A stretch of 64,000 nt of DNA from Actinomadura sp. NBRC 104425 (GCF_030269545.1 NZ_BSTN01000018.1:62001-126000); one strand, 5' to 3'. Shown: positions 18,104 to 27,619, numbered from the stretch's first letter. The notes: a model not told the origin generated them from the sequence alone. Program-made: numbers and translations.

Positions 18104-19596
18104 TCGATCTGGCCGCCGCCGTCCAGGCGCCGCAGGCCCAGCGTGTTCCATCCGGCGCTCAAGTCGCGCTGGACGGTCGCCGACGTCCAGGAGCCCTTCT
18201 TCGTCCTGCGCAGGCTCACCGGCGCGGGCGCCGCCCCGTTCACCGCCACCTCCAGGCGCGCCCTGCCGCCCGACCAGTTGGCGTACTGGATCCGCACCGA
18301 GTAGCGCCCGGCAACCGGCGCGAACACCGCGACGTCCACCGAGCAGCCCGGACCGCCCGACGGCCCGGCGGCCCCGCCGCCGGACGCCCGGGGGCGGCGC
18401 AGCGGCGTCGCGCACCCGTTCAGCCGCGCCCGCTCGGCCTCGTAGCGGACCGGCGCGCCGCGCACCACGGGCCGCGCGCCGTCCCAGCCGAGCGCGGCCA
18501 CGTACATGCCCCGGTTCACCTTCGAGCCGCCCAGCCGCTGCCGGATGCCGTGGAAGACCAGGTAGTCGCCGCCGGCGTCGGCGAGCACGTCGACGCTGCC
18601 CGGCCCGCGCACCCGGCCGCCGTACCCGCCGGTCGACAGCAGCGGCCCGGCGGCCTTCTCGTACGGGCCTTCGATCGACGAGGCGACCGCGTACCGGGTC
18701 TGGTAGGAGGAGTCGAAGTACCAGCCGGCCGAGTAGAACAGCACGTACTTGCCGCCGCGCCGCACCAGGTCGGGGGCCTCCACCAGGACGGGTTCGCCGG
18801 CTCCGCGGCCGAGGATGCGCTGAGGCGGGCCCGCCGGACGCAGCCCGTCGGCGGTCAGCCGGACGAGGTATATCGCGGCCTTGCTGCGGGCGTCGGTCTT
18901 GTAGAGCAGGTAGCGGGTGCCGTCCTCGGCGATGTAGGAGGCGGGGTCGATCGCGCCGCCGAGGTCGGTCGGGCACACCAGCGGCCCGCCGTCCAGCGGG
19001 ACGAACGGGCCCGCGGGCGAGGTCGAGGTGGCCACGCCGATGCACTGCATGTCGCGGTCGTTGCGGCGGGCGGAGAAGTACAGCAGGTAGGTGCGGCCGC
19101 CCGGACGGGGCGGCACGACCTCCGGCGCCCACGTCCACCCGGGCGCGGCCCACGACGGCAGCCGCGCCAGGCCGTCGCCCGGCCTGCGGGTCCACGGCCC
19201 GGTCGGCGACGGGGCCGTGGCCACCGGCATCATCGCGTCGGGGCTGTTGGTGCCGTAGGCGTAGTACGTGCCCGCCACCTTCACAACGGTCGGGTCGGCG
19301 AAGTAGTCGCCGATCACCGGCTTGACGGGCGAGTACCCGGGCGCGGTGAACGGTGTCGCGGTCTGCGCCGGGCTCGGCACCGGCGGCGCGGGCGCCCGCG
19401 GGGTTTTCGCTGAGGGCGCAGGCCGTCCGGCCTGGGGCCTGCTCCGTCCGCCCGCGTCGGCCCAGCCCGGGTGCGGGGCGTGCATGCCCGCGAGCCCGGC
19501 CAGCACCACGAGCGCCGCCAGCGCGCTGACCGGCGCGCCGGCCCTGCCGTGGGGACCGCCGAACGACGACAGCGGTCCGCGTGCTCGCAGGTCCAC
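18085..19596 (-). CDS. Secreted GH43-type glycoside hydrolase with C-terminal CBM35-like module
   Basis: This is a 503-residue secreted enzyme. A basic N-terminus and one hydrophobic helix (residues 20-36) form a signal peptide or anchor, followed by a Pro/Ala-rich linker. The five-bladed propeller shows the GH43 acidic residues: DYFADPTVVKV (general base Asp), WAPEVV, AIDPASYIAEDG (pKa-modulating Asp) and VEAPDLV (catalytic Glu). A C-terminal beta-sandwich (about 375-503) with YEAERA, VRIQYANWSGG and WNTLGLRRLDGGGQIDYVEVR resembles CBM35/CBM6 modules. The likely substrate is an arabino- or galacto-furanoside polymer, which would suit the galactofuran locus next door. GTG at 19596 has GAGGGAG 6 bases upstream. 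Confidence 0.85.
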   Translation of the reverse strand: MDLRARGPLSSFGGPHGRAGAPVSALAALVVLAGLAGMHAPHPGWADAGGRSRPQAGRPAPSAKTPRAPAPPVPSPAQTATPFTAPGYSPVKPVIGDYFADPTVVKVAGTYYAYGTNSPDAMMPVATAPSPTGPWTRRPGDGLARLPSWAAPGWTWAPEVVPPRPGGRTYLLYFSARRNDRDMQCIGVATSTSPAGPFVPLDGGPLVCPTDLGGAIDPASYIAEDGTRYLLYKTDARSKAAIYLVRLTADGLRPAGPPQRILGRGAGEPVLVEAPDLVRRGGKYVLFYSAGWYFDSSYQTRYAVASSIEGPYEKAAGPLLSTGGYGGRVRGPGSVDVLADAGGDYLVFHGIRQRLGGSKVNRGMYVAALGWDGARPVVRGAPVRYEAERARLNGCATPLRRPRASGGGAAGPSGGPGCSVDVAVFAPVAGRYSVRIQYANWSGGRARLEVAVNGAAPAPVSLRRTKKGSWTSATVQRDLSAGWNTLGLRRLDGGGQIDYVEVR

Positions 19597-19746
19597 GATC
19601 AACTCCCTCGCCACCCGGCATGATGCCAAAACACCCGACCCGCATGCCCGTTTCGGCCTTCTTTGTCACTGATTACGCATTCGGAGCACTCCTGAGGGAG
19701 CTAATACGCTTACTGGGCGATCCCCGCCGGAGAGGAGACTCGGGAC

Positions 19747-21270
19747 TTGTACCGGCCTAGGCGTCTCGGCACCGCCCGTCTTCCTCTCGTCGTCGCACTG
19801 CTGTCGGCGCTCACGCTCGGCCTGGCGGGATGCCTGGGCATCGGCCTGTCCCCGTTCGGCGGCGACCGCCCCTCGGTCGCCCCGCTGCCGAAGAAGCCGA
19901 ACATCGTCTTCGTGCTCACCGACGACCTGTCCTGGGACCTGGTGCCGCACATGCGGCGCGTGCAGGACATGCGGGCCAAGGGCACCACGTTCGACAAGTT
20001 CATCGTCGCCGACTCGCTGTGCTGCACGTCCCGCGCGACCATCTTCACCGGGCGGTATCCGCACAACACCGGCGTGCGCACCAACTTCCCGCCCGACGGC
20101 GGGTACGGCGTGTTCAAGGCGCGCGGCGGCGAGCAGGCGTCCTACGCCCCGGCCCTGCACAACGCCGGCTACCGCACCGCCCTCATGGGCAAGTACCTGA
20201 ACGGCTACCTCCCCGGCGACCCCCAGGGCGGGTCGCGCCCGTACGTGCCGCCGGGCTGGGACGAGTGGGCCGTCACCGGCAACGGCTACCCCGAGTACAA
20301 CTACAACCTGAACGAGAACGGCAGGCTCGTCCACTACGGCAACCGCCCGCAGGACTACCTCACCGACGTGCTGGCCGACAAGAGCGTCGACTTCATCCAG
20401 CGCGCCGCGGCCGACCGCAAACCGTTCTTCTTGCAGGTCGCCACGTTCGCACCGCACGGCCCGTTCGTTCCCGCGCCCCGCCACAGCCAAGCCTTCCCGC
20501 AGGTGACGGCGCCCCGGCCGCCGTCCTTCAACGAAGCGGACAACTCCGACAAGCCGTCCTGGCTGCGGTCGCGGCCCCGGCTGCGCAAGCCCGGCATCGC
20601 CCGCATCGACGCCGGCTTCCGCGACCGGGTCCGCATGGTGCAGGCGGTGGACGAGCTCATCGGCCGCATCCAGCAGGCGCTCGCCACCGCCGGTCACGCC
20701 CGCGACACCTACCTGGTCTTCGGCTCCGACAACGGCTTCCACCTGGGCCAGTACCGGCTGGCGGGCGGAAAGATGACGGCCTACGACACCGACATCAGGG
20801 TGCCGTTCGTCGTCACCGGCCCGGGCGTCCCGGCGGGCCGCACCACCGACGCCCTCGCGCAGAACACCGACATCGCCCCGACGTTCCTGGAACTTGCGGG
20901 CGCGGCCGTTCCCGCCGCGACCGACGGACGCTCCCTGGTGCCGTTCCTGCGCGGCAAGGATCCGGACGACTGGCGGAATGTGGCGCTGATCGAGCACGTC
21001 AAGCCGCCGCCCAGCCGCGAGGACCCCGACCGGCAGGACTCCGGACCCGGCGCGCCCCCGACCTACAACGCGCTGCGCACCGAGAACGAGCTGTACGTCG
21101 AATACGCCAACGGCGAGCGCGAGTACTACGACCTGGCACGCGACCCGCACGCCCTGGACAACCGCGCGAAGGCGATCCCGCCGCAGCGCGCGCAGGAACT
21201 GTCGGGCCTGATGTACGCGCTGACCCGCTGTTCGGGCGCCAAGTGCCGCTCGGCGGGACGCACCCGCTAA
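19747..21270 (+). CDS. Lipoprotein sulfatase (arylsulfatase family)
   Basis: This is a 507-residue extracellular lipoprotein. A basic N-terminus, a hydrophobic stretch and the lipobox LAGC (Cys29) are followed by the alkaline-phosphatase-fold sulfatase domain. VLTDDLSWD (residues 57-64) supplies the metal-binding Asp pair. LCCTSRATIFTGRYPHNTG carries the formylglycine site at Cys92 (C-x-T-S-R, where Pro or Ala is more usual at the third position). GSDNGFHLGQYRL gives the second metal site. It hydrolyses a sulfate ester outside the cell; the substrate is unknown. The TTG start has GAGGAG about 9 bases upstream. Divergent to the GH43 gene, it may act on the same sulfated glycan as the sulfotransferase operon. 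Confidence 0.88.
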   Translation: MYRPRRLGTARLPLVVALLSALTLGLAGCLGIGLSPFGGDRPSVAPLPKKPNIVFVLTDDLSWDLVPHMRRVQDMRAKGTTFDKFIVADSLCCTSRATIFTGRYPHNTGVRTNFPPDGGYGVFKARGGEQASYAPALHNAGYRTALMGKYLNGYLPGDPQGGSRPYVPPGWDEWAVTGNGYPEYNYNLNENGRLVHYGNRPQDYLTDVLADKSVDFIQRAAADRKPFFLQVATFAPHGPFVPAPRHSQAFPQVTAPRPPSFNEADNSDKPSWLRSRPRLRKPGIARIDAGFRDRVRMVQAVDELIGRIQQALATAGHARDTYLVFGSDNGFHLGQYRLAGGKMTAYDTDIRVPFVVTGPGVPAGRTTDALAQNTDIAPTFLELAGAAVPAATDGRSLVPFLRGKDPDDWRNVALIEHVKPPPSREDPDRQDSGPGAPPTYNALRTENELYVEYANGEREYYDLARDPHALDNRAKAIPPQRAQELSGLMYALTRCSGAKCRSAGRTR

Positions 21271-21375
21271 ACCACCCGGTCATGTGGTCCGCAACATGCC
21301 GCCTTTACGAAAATCGAAAAACGGTCTGACGCACGTTCCTGCCTGTCACAGGCCGTTCTCGGCAACGGATGTGCC

Positions 21376-21392
21376 GCCGGGCACTGCCCGGC
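21376..21392. repeat. Near-palindrome in the promoter region of the Asp-box protein
   Basis: GCCGGGCA and TGCCCGGC flank a single base. Such a short hairpin could act as an operator or as a weak terminator for the sulfatase gene. A candidate -10 box, TACTTT, lies at 21461-21466, about 45 bases before the next start. Confidence 0.35.
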
Positions 21393-21509
21393 AAGACCGT
21401 TTCACGCGGCGCCGCCGATATGATCCGTGACGAACCTTTTCGATGGGCATCGAGCGCGCATACTTTGAGGCGCGCACAGTCGGGCGTCACACGATCACTG
21501 GAGACGGGC

Positions 21510-24500
21510 GTGACCGCACCCAGGACCCCGGACGGCGAGCCGGGCCGCGACCAGCAGCAGGCGTCGAACCCGCAGGACGCGGCGGCCCCGCAGGACGCGG
21601 CGGCGCCGCCCCCGCCGCGGTGGCTCACCGAGGGCGATTCGCAGGCCGAGGCTCCCCTGCTGCCGGAGGTGCCCCCGCCGCCGTTCGGCGGCGACGACGC
21701 CGACGACGAGGTCGCGCCCTCCGAGGGCGAGACCACGCGCTCCGACGCGGGCGCCATGCCCGCCGCCGGCGCCACGACCATGCGCTTCGACAGCGAGAGC
21801 ACGCGCTCCGACGGCGAGGCCGTGCGCTTCGACGGCGAGGCCACCCGCGTCGACTCCGGCGCCGCGCAGGACGGCGGCGAGAGCGGCGACGATGCCGACG
21901 CCACCCGCACCGACGTGTATCCGGCCAAGGCCGCCGCCGCGTCGCCGGCCGCCCAGCCGTCGTCCGACGAGACCGTCACCGACCTGTCCCCGTGGCCCCC
22001 GTCGAAGAGCGAGGCCGCCTCCGCGGCCGAGGATGGCGACGACGAGGAGGACCTGGAGCGCACCCGCGTCGACCGCCCGCGGCTGTCGAAGGACGAGCCG
22101 GCCGAGCAGCCTCCGCTCCCGCCGCAGCCCGCGCCCGGGGAGCCGGACGAACCCGCGCCGTTCCCCTACGCGCAGCAGATCCCGGGAACCCCGCTGGCCG
22201 CGCCCACCCCCACGGCTCAGCCGCCGGCCCCGCCCATGCCGTTCCCCTACTACGCGCTGCCGGACGCGTCGTCCGCTCCGCCCGCCCCCGGGCCGACGCC
22301 GGCGCCGCACCAGCCTCCGGCGCCGCCGTCGGCGAACCAGCAGCCCGCGGCGCCGTTCCCGTTCCCGCAGGAGATCCCCGACAACAAGCCGCAGCCGACG
22401 CCGTTCCCCTACGCCCAGGAGATCCCCGGCCACGAGCAGAACGCGCCCGACCTGTCGGAGACGCGGTTCGACCTGGGGCTGCCCGCGCCCAAGCCGGTGG
22501 CGCCACCGCCGCACATCGACGAGCCGTGGCGCACCGTCCCCAAGGGCAAGAAGAAGCGCGGCAGGCTCGGCAAGCGGATCGCGCTCATCGCCGGCGCCGG
22601 GCTGGCCGCCGCGGCGCTGGTCGCCGGCGGCTTCGTGGCCGTGTCCAACCTCGGCGGAGACGACGATGGCGGCGGCGGCCCCGGCGCCCAGCTCGCCCGA
22701 TCGGTCTTCCCGGTGGACGCCACCGCCCGCACCGACGGGTACGAGCAGAGCATCACCGGTGTCGCCGCGTCCGGCTCCACCGTGGTCGCGGTGGGCGGCG
22801 AGACCGGCGTGCGCGGCTCGCGCGGCGTGTTCCTGTTCTCCACCGACGGCGGCCGCACGTTCAACACCGCCCAGGTGCGCGGCGCCGACGGCGCCGCGCC
22901 CCGCGCCGGCGACGTCCCGTCCGCCGTGGGCGGATCGGCGCGCGGCTGGGTGGCCATCGGCTCGCGGGTGACCGGCGGCGCGGTGTGGACCAGCGAGAAC
23001 GGCCGGGAGTGGCAGCGCCAGCCCGACGCGGTCGGCGACGTGTTCGGCGGCAACACCCGGGTCACCCGGATCGTGGCGGCGGGCGGCCGCTACCTGGCCG
23101 TCGGCGAGACCTCCGCCAAGGGCGACTTCACCGACGCGGTCCCGGCCGTGTGGCTGTCCAGCGACGGCCGCCGCTGGGAGCCGCGCTCGGGCGACCAGAT
23201 CGGCCTGCAGGTCCGCGACGCCGACCTGCGGCTGGTCACGGCCGCCTCCAACGGCGACGCCATCCTGCTGGAGGCGCTGGTCACCCCGCGCACCGGCCGC
23301 AAGACCCCGTACCGGAGGGTGTGGCGCTCGCAGGACGGCGGCCGCACCTGGACCAACTCCGAGGTCCCGGTGCCCAAGGGCTCGCGCGGCCTGATCATCG
23401 GCGGCGGCCCGGCCGGGTTCGTCGCGGTGCGCGAGCTCGGCACCGGCGGTTCCGCGCACGGCCAGGCGTTCACCTCCAAGGACGGCGTCTCGTGGACCCG
23501 GGCGGGCGAGCTGCGGTCGTCCGGCTACCGGGTGACCAAGCAGCTGCTCGGCGACGACAAGGGCTTCGCCGCCGTCGTCACGCGCGGCCGCGACGTGCTG
23601 CTGTCGCGCAGCTCCGACGGCCGGTCCTGGCGCGACGCCGGGACGCTGGCCGCCCAGCCGGGCCGCGAGGTCATCGACGCGGCGCTGGCCGGGGAGCAGA
23701 CCGTGCTCGTCGGCACCGAGCCGGGCGGCGGCGACACCGACCCGCTGCTCGGCGTGTGGGACGACGGCGGCCGCCAGCTGCCCGTCGACCTGGCCAAGGT
23801 GCCCGGCGCGGTCCGCTCCGACCACTCGGTCGTCGCGGTCGGCGCGTCCGGCGACCGCGCGGTGGCCGTGGGCAGCGCGGCGGGCGACGCGGCCGTGTGG
23901 ACATCCCAGGACGGCGGCAGGTGGCAGCCCGCCCAGGGGCTCGGCGCCGCCTTCACCCGGCCGGGCTCGCAGCAGCTCCTGGACGTGACCTCGGGCGGCG
24001 CCGGCTGGCTGGCCGTCGGCTACGACCAGGTCGCGCCGCGGCGCCCGCTGGTCGTCACGTCCGCCGACGGGGCCAACTGGCAGGCCGCCGACACCGCCAA
24101 CGCGTTCCGCGGCAGCTCCCGGGCGGTGCCGACGACCAACGCGGCGGCGTCCGGCAAGGCCGGCTACGTGGTGGTCGGCACCGAGGGCAGGTCGGCCGCC
24201 GCCTGGTTCTCCGCCGACCTGAAGAACTGGGAGCGCGGCCGCGCCTCGAACTCCGACGCCGGTCTGGACGGCGCGCTGAACAGCCGGAACGGCGACACCC
24301 GGTGGATGCTCGACGTGACCGGCGGACCGTTCGGCTACGTCGCCGTCGGCGGCGTCCGCGACCCGAAGGCGGGCAACCGCCCCGGCGTGTGGACGTCGAC
24401 GGACGGCAGGCAGTGGACGCTGCAGGTGCTGTCGCTGCCGGGCGGCACGAAGGAGGCGCACTTCACGCACGTCGCGGCCAGCGGCAACATGCTGGTGGCC

Positions 24501-24875
24501 GCGGGGATCGCCGCCACCGGGCAGGGCCTGGGGTGGCTGGGCTACTTCTCGTCCGACGGCGGCAAGACGTGGCAGCCGCTGGAGGCGCCGGGCGGCGACG
24601 CCAAGGTCACCGTGACCGCGCTGGCCTCGACCGGCAAGGGCTTCGCCGCCACCGGCACGACCGGCGAGGCGGGCTCCGGGGACGTGGTGGCGTGGACGGC
24701 GGCGAACGGCTCGGACTGGACGGCGGACAAGCCCGGCGGCACGGGCCTGGCGGGCGACGGCGAGCAGCAGGTCACCGGGCTCGCCGTGTTCAAGGGCAAG
24801 CTGCTCGGCGTGGGCCGCACCGCCGACCAGACCGACGACCAGCCCATCCTGTGGACGCGCCCGGCCCCCTCCTGA
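21510..24875 (+). CDS. Large membrane-anchored protein with disordered N-terminus and Asp-box beta-propeller
   Basis: This is a 1121-residue protein. The first 345 or so residues are cytoplasmic and disordered, rich in Pro, Ala, Asp and Glu. They contain repeated Thr-Arg-x-Asp motifs (TTRSDA, STRSDG, ATRVDS, ATRTDV, RTRVDRPR, ETRFDL) and repeated PFPYAQ-IPG units. A single transmembrane helix lies at about 357-378 after a KKKRGRLGKR stop. The exterior 740 residues carry at least ten Asp-box-like repeats (STDGGRTF, SSDGRRW, SQDGGRTW, SSDGGKTW and others), each followed by an aromatic residue. This fits sialidase-like beta-propellers. No catalytic sialidase residues were recognised, so it is more likely a binding or sensing scaffold. 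GTG at 21510 has GGAGA upstream; longer in-frame starts have poor codon use. Confidence 0.75.
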   Translation: MTAPRTPDGEPGRDQQQASNPQDAAAPQDAAAPPPPRWLTEGDSQAEAPLLPEVPPPPFGGDDADDEVAPSEGETTRSDAGAMPAAGATTMRFDSESTRSDGEAVRFDGEATRVDSGAAQDGGESGDDADATRTDVYPAKAAAASPAAQPSSDETVTDLSPWPPSKSEAASAAEDGDDEEDLERTRVDRPRLSKDEPAEQPPLPPQPAPGEPDEPAPFPYAQQIPGTPLAAPTPTAQPPAPPMPFPYYALPDASSAPPAPGPTPAPHQPPAPPSANQQPAAPFPFPQEIPDNKPQPTPFPYAQEIPGHEQNAPDLSETRFDLGLPAPKPVAPPPHIDEPWRTVPKGKKKRGRLGKRIALIAGAGLAAAALVAGGFVAVSNLGGDDDGGGGPGAQLARSVFPVDATARTDGYEQSITGVAASGSTVVAVGGETGVRGSRGVFLFSTDGGRTFNTAQVRGADGAAPRAGDVPSAVGGSARGWVAIGSRVTGGAVWTSENGREWQRQPDAVGDVFGGNTRVTRIVAAGGRYLAVGETSAKGDFTDAVPAVWLSSDGRRWEPRSGDQIGLQVRDADLRLVTAASNGDAILLEALVTPRTGRKTPYRRVWRSQDGGRTWTNSEVPVPKGSRGLIIGGGPAGFVAVRELGTGGSAHGQAFTSKDGVSWTRAGELRSSGYRVTKQLLGDDKGFAAVVTRGRDVLLSRSSDGRSWRDAGTLAAQPGREVIDAALAGEQTVLVGTEPGGGDTDPLLGVWDDGGRQLPVDLAKVPGAVRSDHSVVAVGASGDRAVAVGSAAGDAAVWTSQDGGRWQPAQGLGAAFTRPGSQQLLDVTSGGAGWLAVGYDQVAPRRPLVVTSADGANWQAADTANAFRGSSRAVPTTNAAASGKAGYVVVGTEGRSAAAWFSADLKNWERGRASNSDAGLDGALNSRNGDTRWMLDVTGGPFGYVAVGGVRDPKAGNRPGVWTSTDGRQWTLQVLSLPGGTKEAHFTHVAASGNMLVAAGIAATGQGLGWLGYFSSDGGKTWQPLEAPGGDAKVTVTALASTGKGFAATGTTGEAGSGDVVAWTAANGSDWTADKPGGTGLAGDGEQQVTGLAVFKGKLLGVGRTADQTDDQPILWTRPAPS

Positions 24876-24882
24876 CGGCCGG

Positions 24883-25887
24883 TCAGCCCTCGCTTCCGCC
24901 GCCCGCGACCGCGTCACGCCGGTCGCGGGCGTGGCGGGGCACGTAGCGGGACGACTTGGACCGCCCGGCCGCGCCGCGCGGGGCCGCGCTCGGGGCCTGC
25001 TGCGGGGCGGGCGGCACATCGGGCACGCCGCGGTTGCGGTTGCGGCGGGCGCCGTAGGGGGCGACGAGCATCCGGTAGACGGGGCGGCGGATCAGCGTGG
25101 GCGTCAGCCGGTAGCCGCCCCGGATGGCGACGTTGCGCCAGTACTGCAGGCGGCTGATGAAGCCCTCGCGGTACATCTCGCGCTGCAGGCGCAGTTCCGA
25201 GCGCAGCAGCTCGCGGCCGCCGCGCCGCTCGTACGCGCCGTCGCCGACGCGGTAGTACACCAGGGGCTCGGGGATGTTCACCACCCGCGCCCCGTTGGCG
25301 ATCATGCGGATGAACAGCCAGTAGTCCTCCATCAGCGGCAGGTCGCCGTAGCCGCCGACGGCGACGACCGCGCTGCGCCGGTACACGACGGTCGGATGGT
25401 TGAACGGGTCGTGCAGGCGCGAGTAGCGGGCGATGTCGCAGGGGTCGCTCGGCGGGATGCGGCGCCCCACCACATCGTCGATATCGGAGCCGAACTCCAG
25501 CAGCCCGGCGCCCACCAGGTCGGCCCCGTCGCGCACCAGCGGGACCTGCCGCTGGAAGCGGTGCGGCATGGCCACGTCGTCGGCGTCCATGCGGGCCACG
25601 ATGTCGAACCGGCTGGCCTGCAGCCCGGCGTCCAGGGCGGGGCCGAGGCCGCGGTTGTGCCGGAGCTGGACGAACGTCACCTCGACCGGGCTGTCGGCGA
25701 TCAGCCCGCGCAGGCAGAACTCCAGTTCGGGCGAGACGGGGCCGTCCTGGACGAGGACGACCTGGTCGGGCCGGAGCGTCTGGTCGTGCACGGCGCTGCG
25801 GAAGGCGTCCCGGACGTACTCCTCCCGGTCACCGCCGTAGACGGTCATCAGGAGGGCGAAGGGTTCGGGGGGGCTGTCGGCCTTCAA
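24883..25887 (-). CDS. Family 2 glycosyltransferase (AmsE-like)
   Basis: This is a 334-residue GT-A enzyme. FALLMTVYGGD starts the fold, LVQDGP is the nucleotide loop, and RHNRGLGPALDAGL and MDADDVAMPHRFQ (metal-binding DADD) are typical of exopolysaccharide transferases such as AmsE. GGYGDLPLMEDYWLFIRM gives the acceptor-side catalytic acid region. The basic tail is disordered. The start is a TTG at 25887 with only a weak ribosome binding site, so an alternative nearby start is possible. The gene converges on the Asp-box gene with a 7-base gap. Confidence 0.85.
   Translation of the reverse strand: MKADSPPEPFALLMTVYGGDREEYVRDAFRSAVHDQTLRPDQVVLVQDGPVSPELEFCLRGLIADSPVEVTFVQLRHNRGLGPALDAGLQASRFDIVARMDADDVAMPHRFQRQVPLVRDGADLVGAGLLEFGSDIDDVVGRRIPPSDPCDIARYSRLHDPFNHPTVVYRRSAVVAVGGYGDLPLMEDYWLFIRMIANGARVVNIPEPLVYYRVGDGAYERRGGRELLRSELRLQREMYREGFISRLQYWRNVAIRGGYRLTPTLIRRPVYRMLVAPYGARRNRNRGVPDVPPAPQQAPSAAPRGAAGRSKSSRYVPRHARDRRDAVAGGGSEG
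24900..24931. terminator. Hairpin terminator inside the 3' end of a coding region
   Basis: A perfect 12-bp stem (CGCCCGCGACCG and its complement) encloses an 8-base loop. It lies within the last codons of the minus-strand glycosyltransferase, 25 bases past the stop of the convergent Asp-box gene. It could end transcription from the plus strand. Confidence 0.5.
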
Positions 25888-26134
25888 GAACTGTCCATTC
25901 CCGGGAGCGGGCCGTCGTGCGGTGTTGGCAGGGGGGTCGCACGCGGCCCCGCGGTCGTCACGGGCGGGGAGCCGTCACGTCCAGTCGAGTCATTGCCAAG
26001 TGTGAGTGAAAGGTTCGTGAGCGTCGCCAAGATACAGCGCGGCCGGACGGACCATCGACCGGTTGTTCGCGTTCATCGCTGGATTCACCCTCTTGTTACC
26101 TTCCCCCGCGCCTGTCCCGCGGGCCGCGTGCCGG

Positions 26135-27619
26135 TCATGTCTGGGCGCAAACGTCCTGGTCAGCGCGGATCTCTCCGGCCACCTTGGGCACCTGGCCTGC
26201 CGTTCCTGCGACGTTTGCCCCGTCCCGTCCGATTACCAGGTAGACCTGGCCGGGTTTGGCCGCCGCGGACAGCCGCGGCTGCCGTCCGGGCAGCACGGCG
26301 GCCAGCGCGGCGGCGTGCCGTGCGGCGCCGGTGCCGTAGAGGATCTGCGTGCGGGCGGTGGACTTGGCCTTGGTGCTGCCGATCCCGACGACCTGGAACT
26401 TCTTCTCGGCGAGCTGGTCGGCGACGCGCTGGCCCAGCCCGTCGGTGGTCGTCCCGTTGAGCACGACGACCTTCACCTGGTTCGCCGGGACGGCCTGCTG
26501 CGCGGCGCCCTGCTTCGCCGCGCCGGCCCGCCCGTTCTTCTGGCCCGCGGCCGCGGCCTTGGGCGCGGGGCTGCTCTGCGGGACCTCGTTGTCCTGGCGG
26601 ATCGCCTTGAACAGCGGCCGGGCCTGCGCGTTGTTGAACTGCACGCGGTTGGGGTCGGCCGGATACGCCTGCACCGGGACGGTCACGAACCGCACCTTGC
26701 CGGCGCTGAGGCCCTGCAGGCTGCCGGCGATCTGCTGCATCACCGACAGCGTCAGCCGGCTGTCGGTCTTGATGGACTTGGTGACGGCCGACAGGAACCC
26801 GTACACCTTGCCGGGGTCGGTCAGCATGCCCTGGCTGGTGGCCTTCTTGACGACCGAGGCCATGAACTGCTGCTGGCGCTTGATGCGCGACAGGTCCGAG
26901 CCGTCGCCGAGGCCGCCGGTGCGGGTGCGCACGTAGCCGAGGGCCTGCTCGCCGTTGACGGTCTGCCGGCCCGCGCGCAGGTACAGCTCGGCCTTGGGGT
27001 CGTTGACGGCCTTGGGCACGCAGATCTCCACGCCGTCCAGCGCGTCCACGACCCGTTTGAAGCCGGTGAAGTCGACCTCGACGTAGTGGTCGATGCGGAT
27101 GTCGGTGATGGCCTCGATGGTCTTCCAGGTGCAGGCCGGGCCGCCGATCGCGTACGCCGCGTTCAGCATGCTGAGGCCGCCGGGCTGCGTGCCGCCGCTG
27201 CGCGTCTTGCAGGAGGGGCGCTGCACCATCAGGTCGCGCGGGAAGCTGAGGCCGATGGCCCGGTCGCCGCCCGGGGAGATGTGCAGCAGGATCGTGGTGT
27301 CGGAGCGCTCGCCCTGCTCGGTGCCGTACCGGGCGTTCTCGCCCTGGCGGCTGTCGGAGCCCATCAGCAGGATGTTGATGGAGTTGTTCAGCTTGGCCGG
27401 GCGGTTCTCGCCCAGCTTGTCGTCGACGTTCTCGCGGGTGATCTGCCCGTCCAGCCGGCGCCAGAAGCCGTAGGCGGTCAGGCTGCCGACCACCAGCAGC
27501 GCCGACAGTGCGATGGACGCCCAGCCGAGCACGCGCCAGCGCCGGTCCCGCCCGGGTTCCGGGGGCGGGGCCGCACCGTTGTCGAAGTACACGCGCGGGG
27601 GCGCCACCGATTTATGCAT
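26135..27619 (-). CDS. LytR-CpsA-Psr (LCP) family glycopolymer ligase with LytR_C domain
   Basis: This is a 494-residue protein. A short cytoplasmic tail, one transmembrane helix (about 25-47) and an extracellular LCP catalytic domain are present. The core has NILLMGSDSRQG, ERSDTTILLHI and GLSFPRDLMV, giving the conserved Arg and Asp residues that bind the polyprenyl-pyrophosphate substrate. Later, YVRTRTGGLGDGSDLSRIKRQQ matches the family. After an Ala/Gln-rich linker, a C-terminal LytR_C domain (VKVVVLNGTTTDGLGQRVADQL) is present. LCP enzymes attach wall glycopolymers to peptidoglycan. Near Glf, GlfT2 and the exporter, it is the natural candidate for anchoring the galactan. The start is uncertain: ATG at 27619 or 27628, or TTG at 27640, none with a clear ribosome binding site. 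Confidence 0.88.
   Translation of the reverse strand: MHKSVAPPRVYFDNGAAPPPEPGRDRRWRVLGWASIALSALLVVGSLTAYGFWRRLDGQITRENVDDKLGENRPAKLNNSINILLMGSDSRQGENARYGTEQGERSDTTILLHISPGGDRAIGLSFPRDLMVQRPSCKTRSGGTQPGGLSMLNAAYAIGGPACTWKTIEAITDIRIDHYVEVDFTGFKRVVDALDGVEICVPKAVNDPKAELYLRAGRQTVNGEQALGYVRTRTGGLGDGSDLSRIKRQQQFMASVVKKATSQGMLTDPGKVYGFLSAVTKSIKTDSRLTLSVMQQIAGSLQGLSAGKVRFVTVPVQAYPADPNRVQFNNAQARPLFKAIRQDNEVPQSSPAPKAAAAGQKNGRAGAAKQGAAQQAVPANQVKVVVLNGTTTDGLGQRVADQLAEKKFQVVGIGSTKAKSTARTQILYGTGAARHAAALAAVLPGRQPRLSAAAKPGQVYLVIGRDGANVAGTAGQVPKVAGEIRADQDVCAQT

Noticed and set aside
16816..19413. 865-codon plus-strand frame across the GT-C and GH43 genes
   Set aside because: It covers two genes on opposite strands, with an Arg/Ala/Gly-rich translation and no domain; it is an artefact of GC bias.
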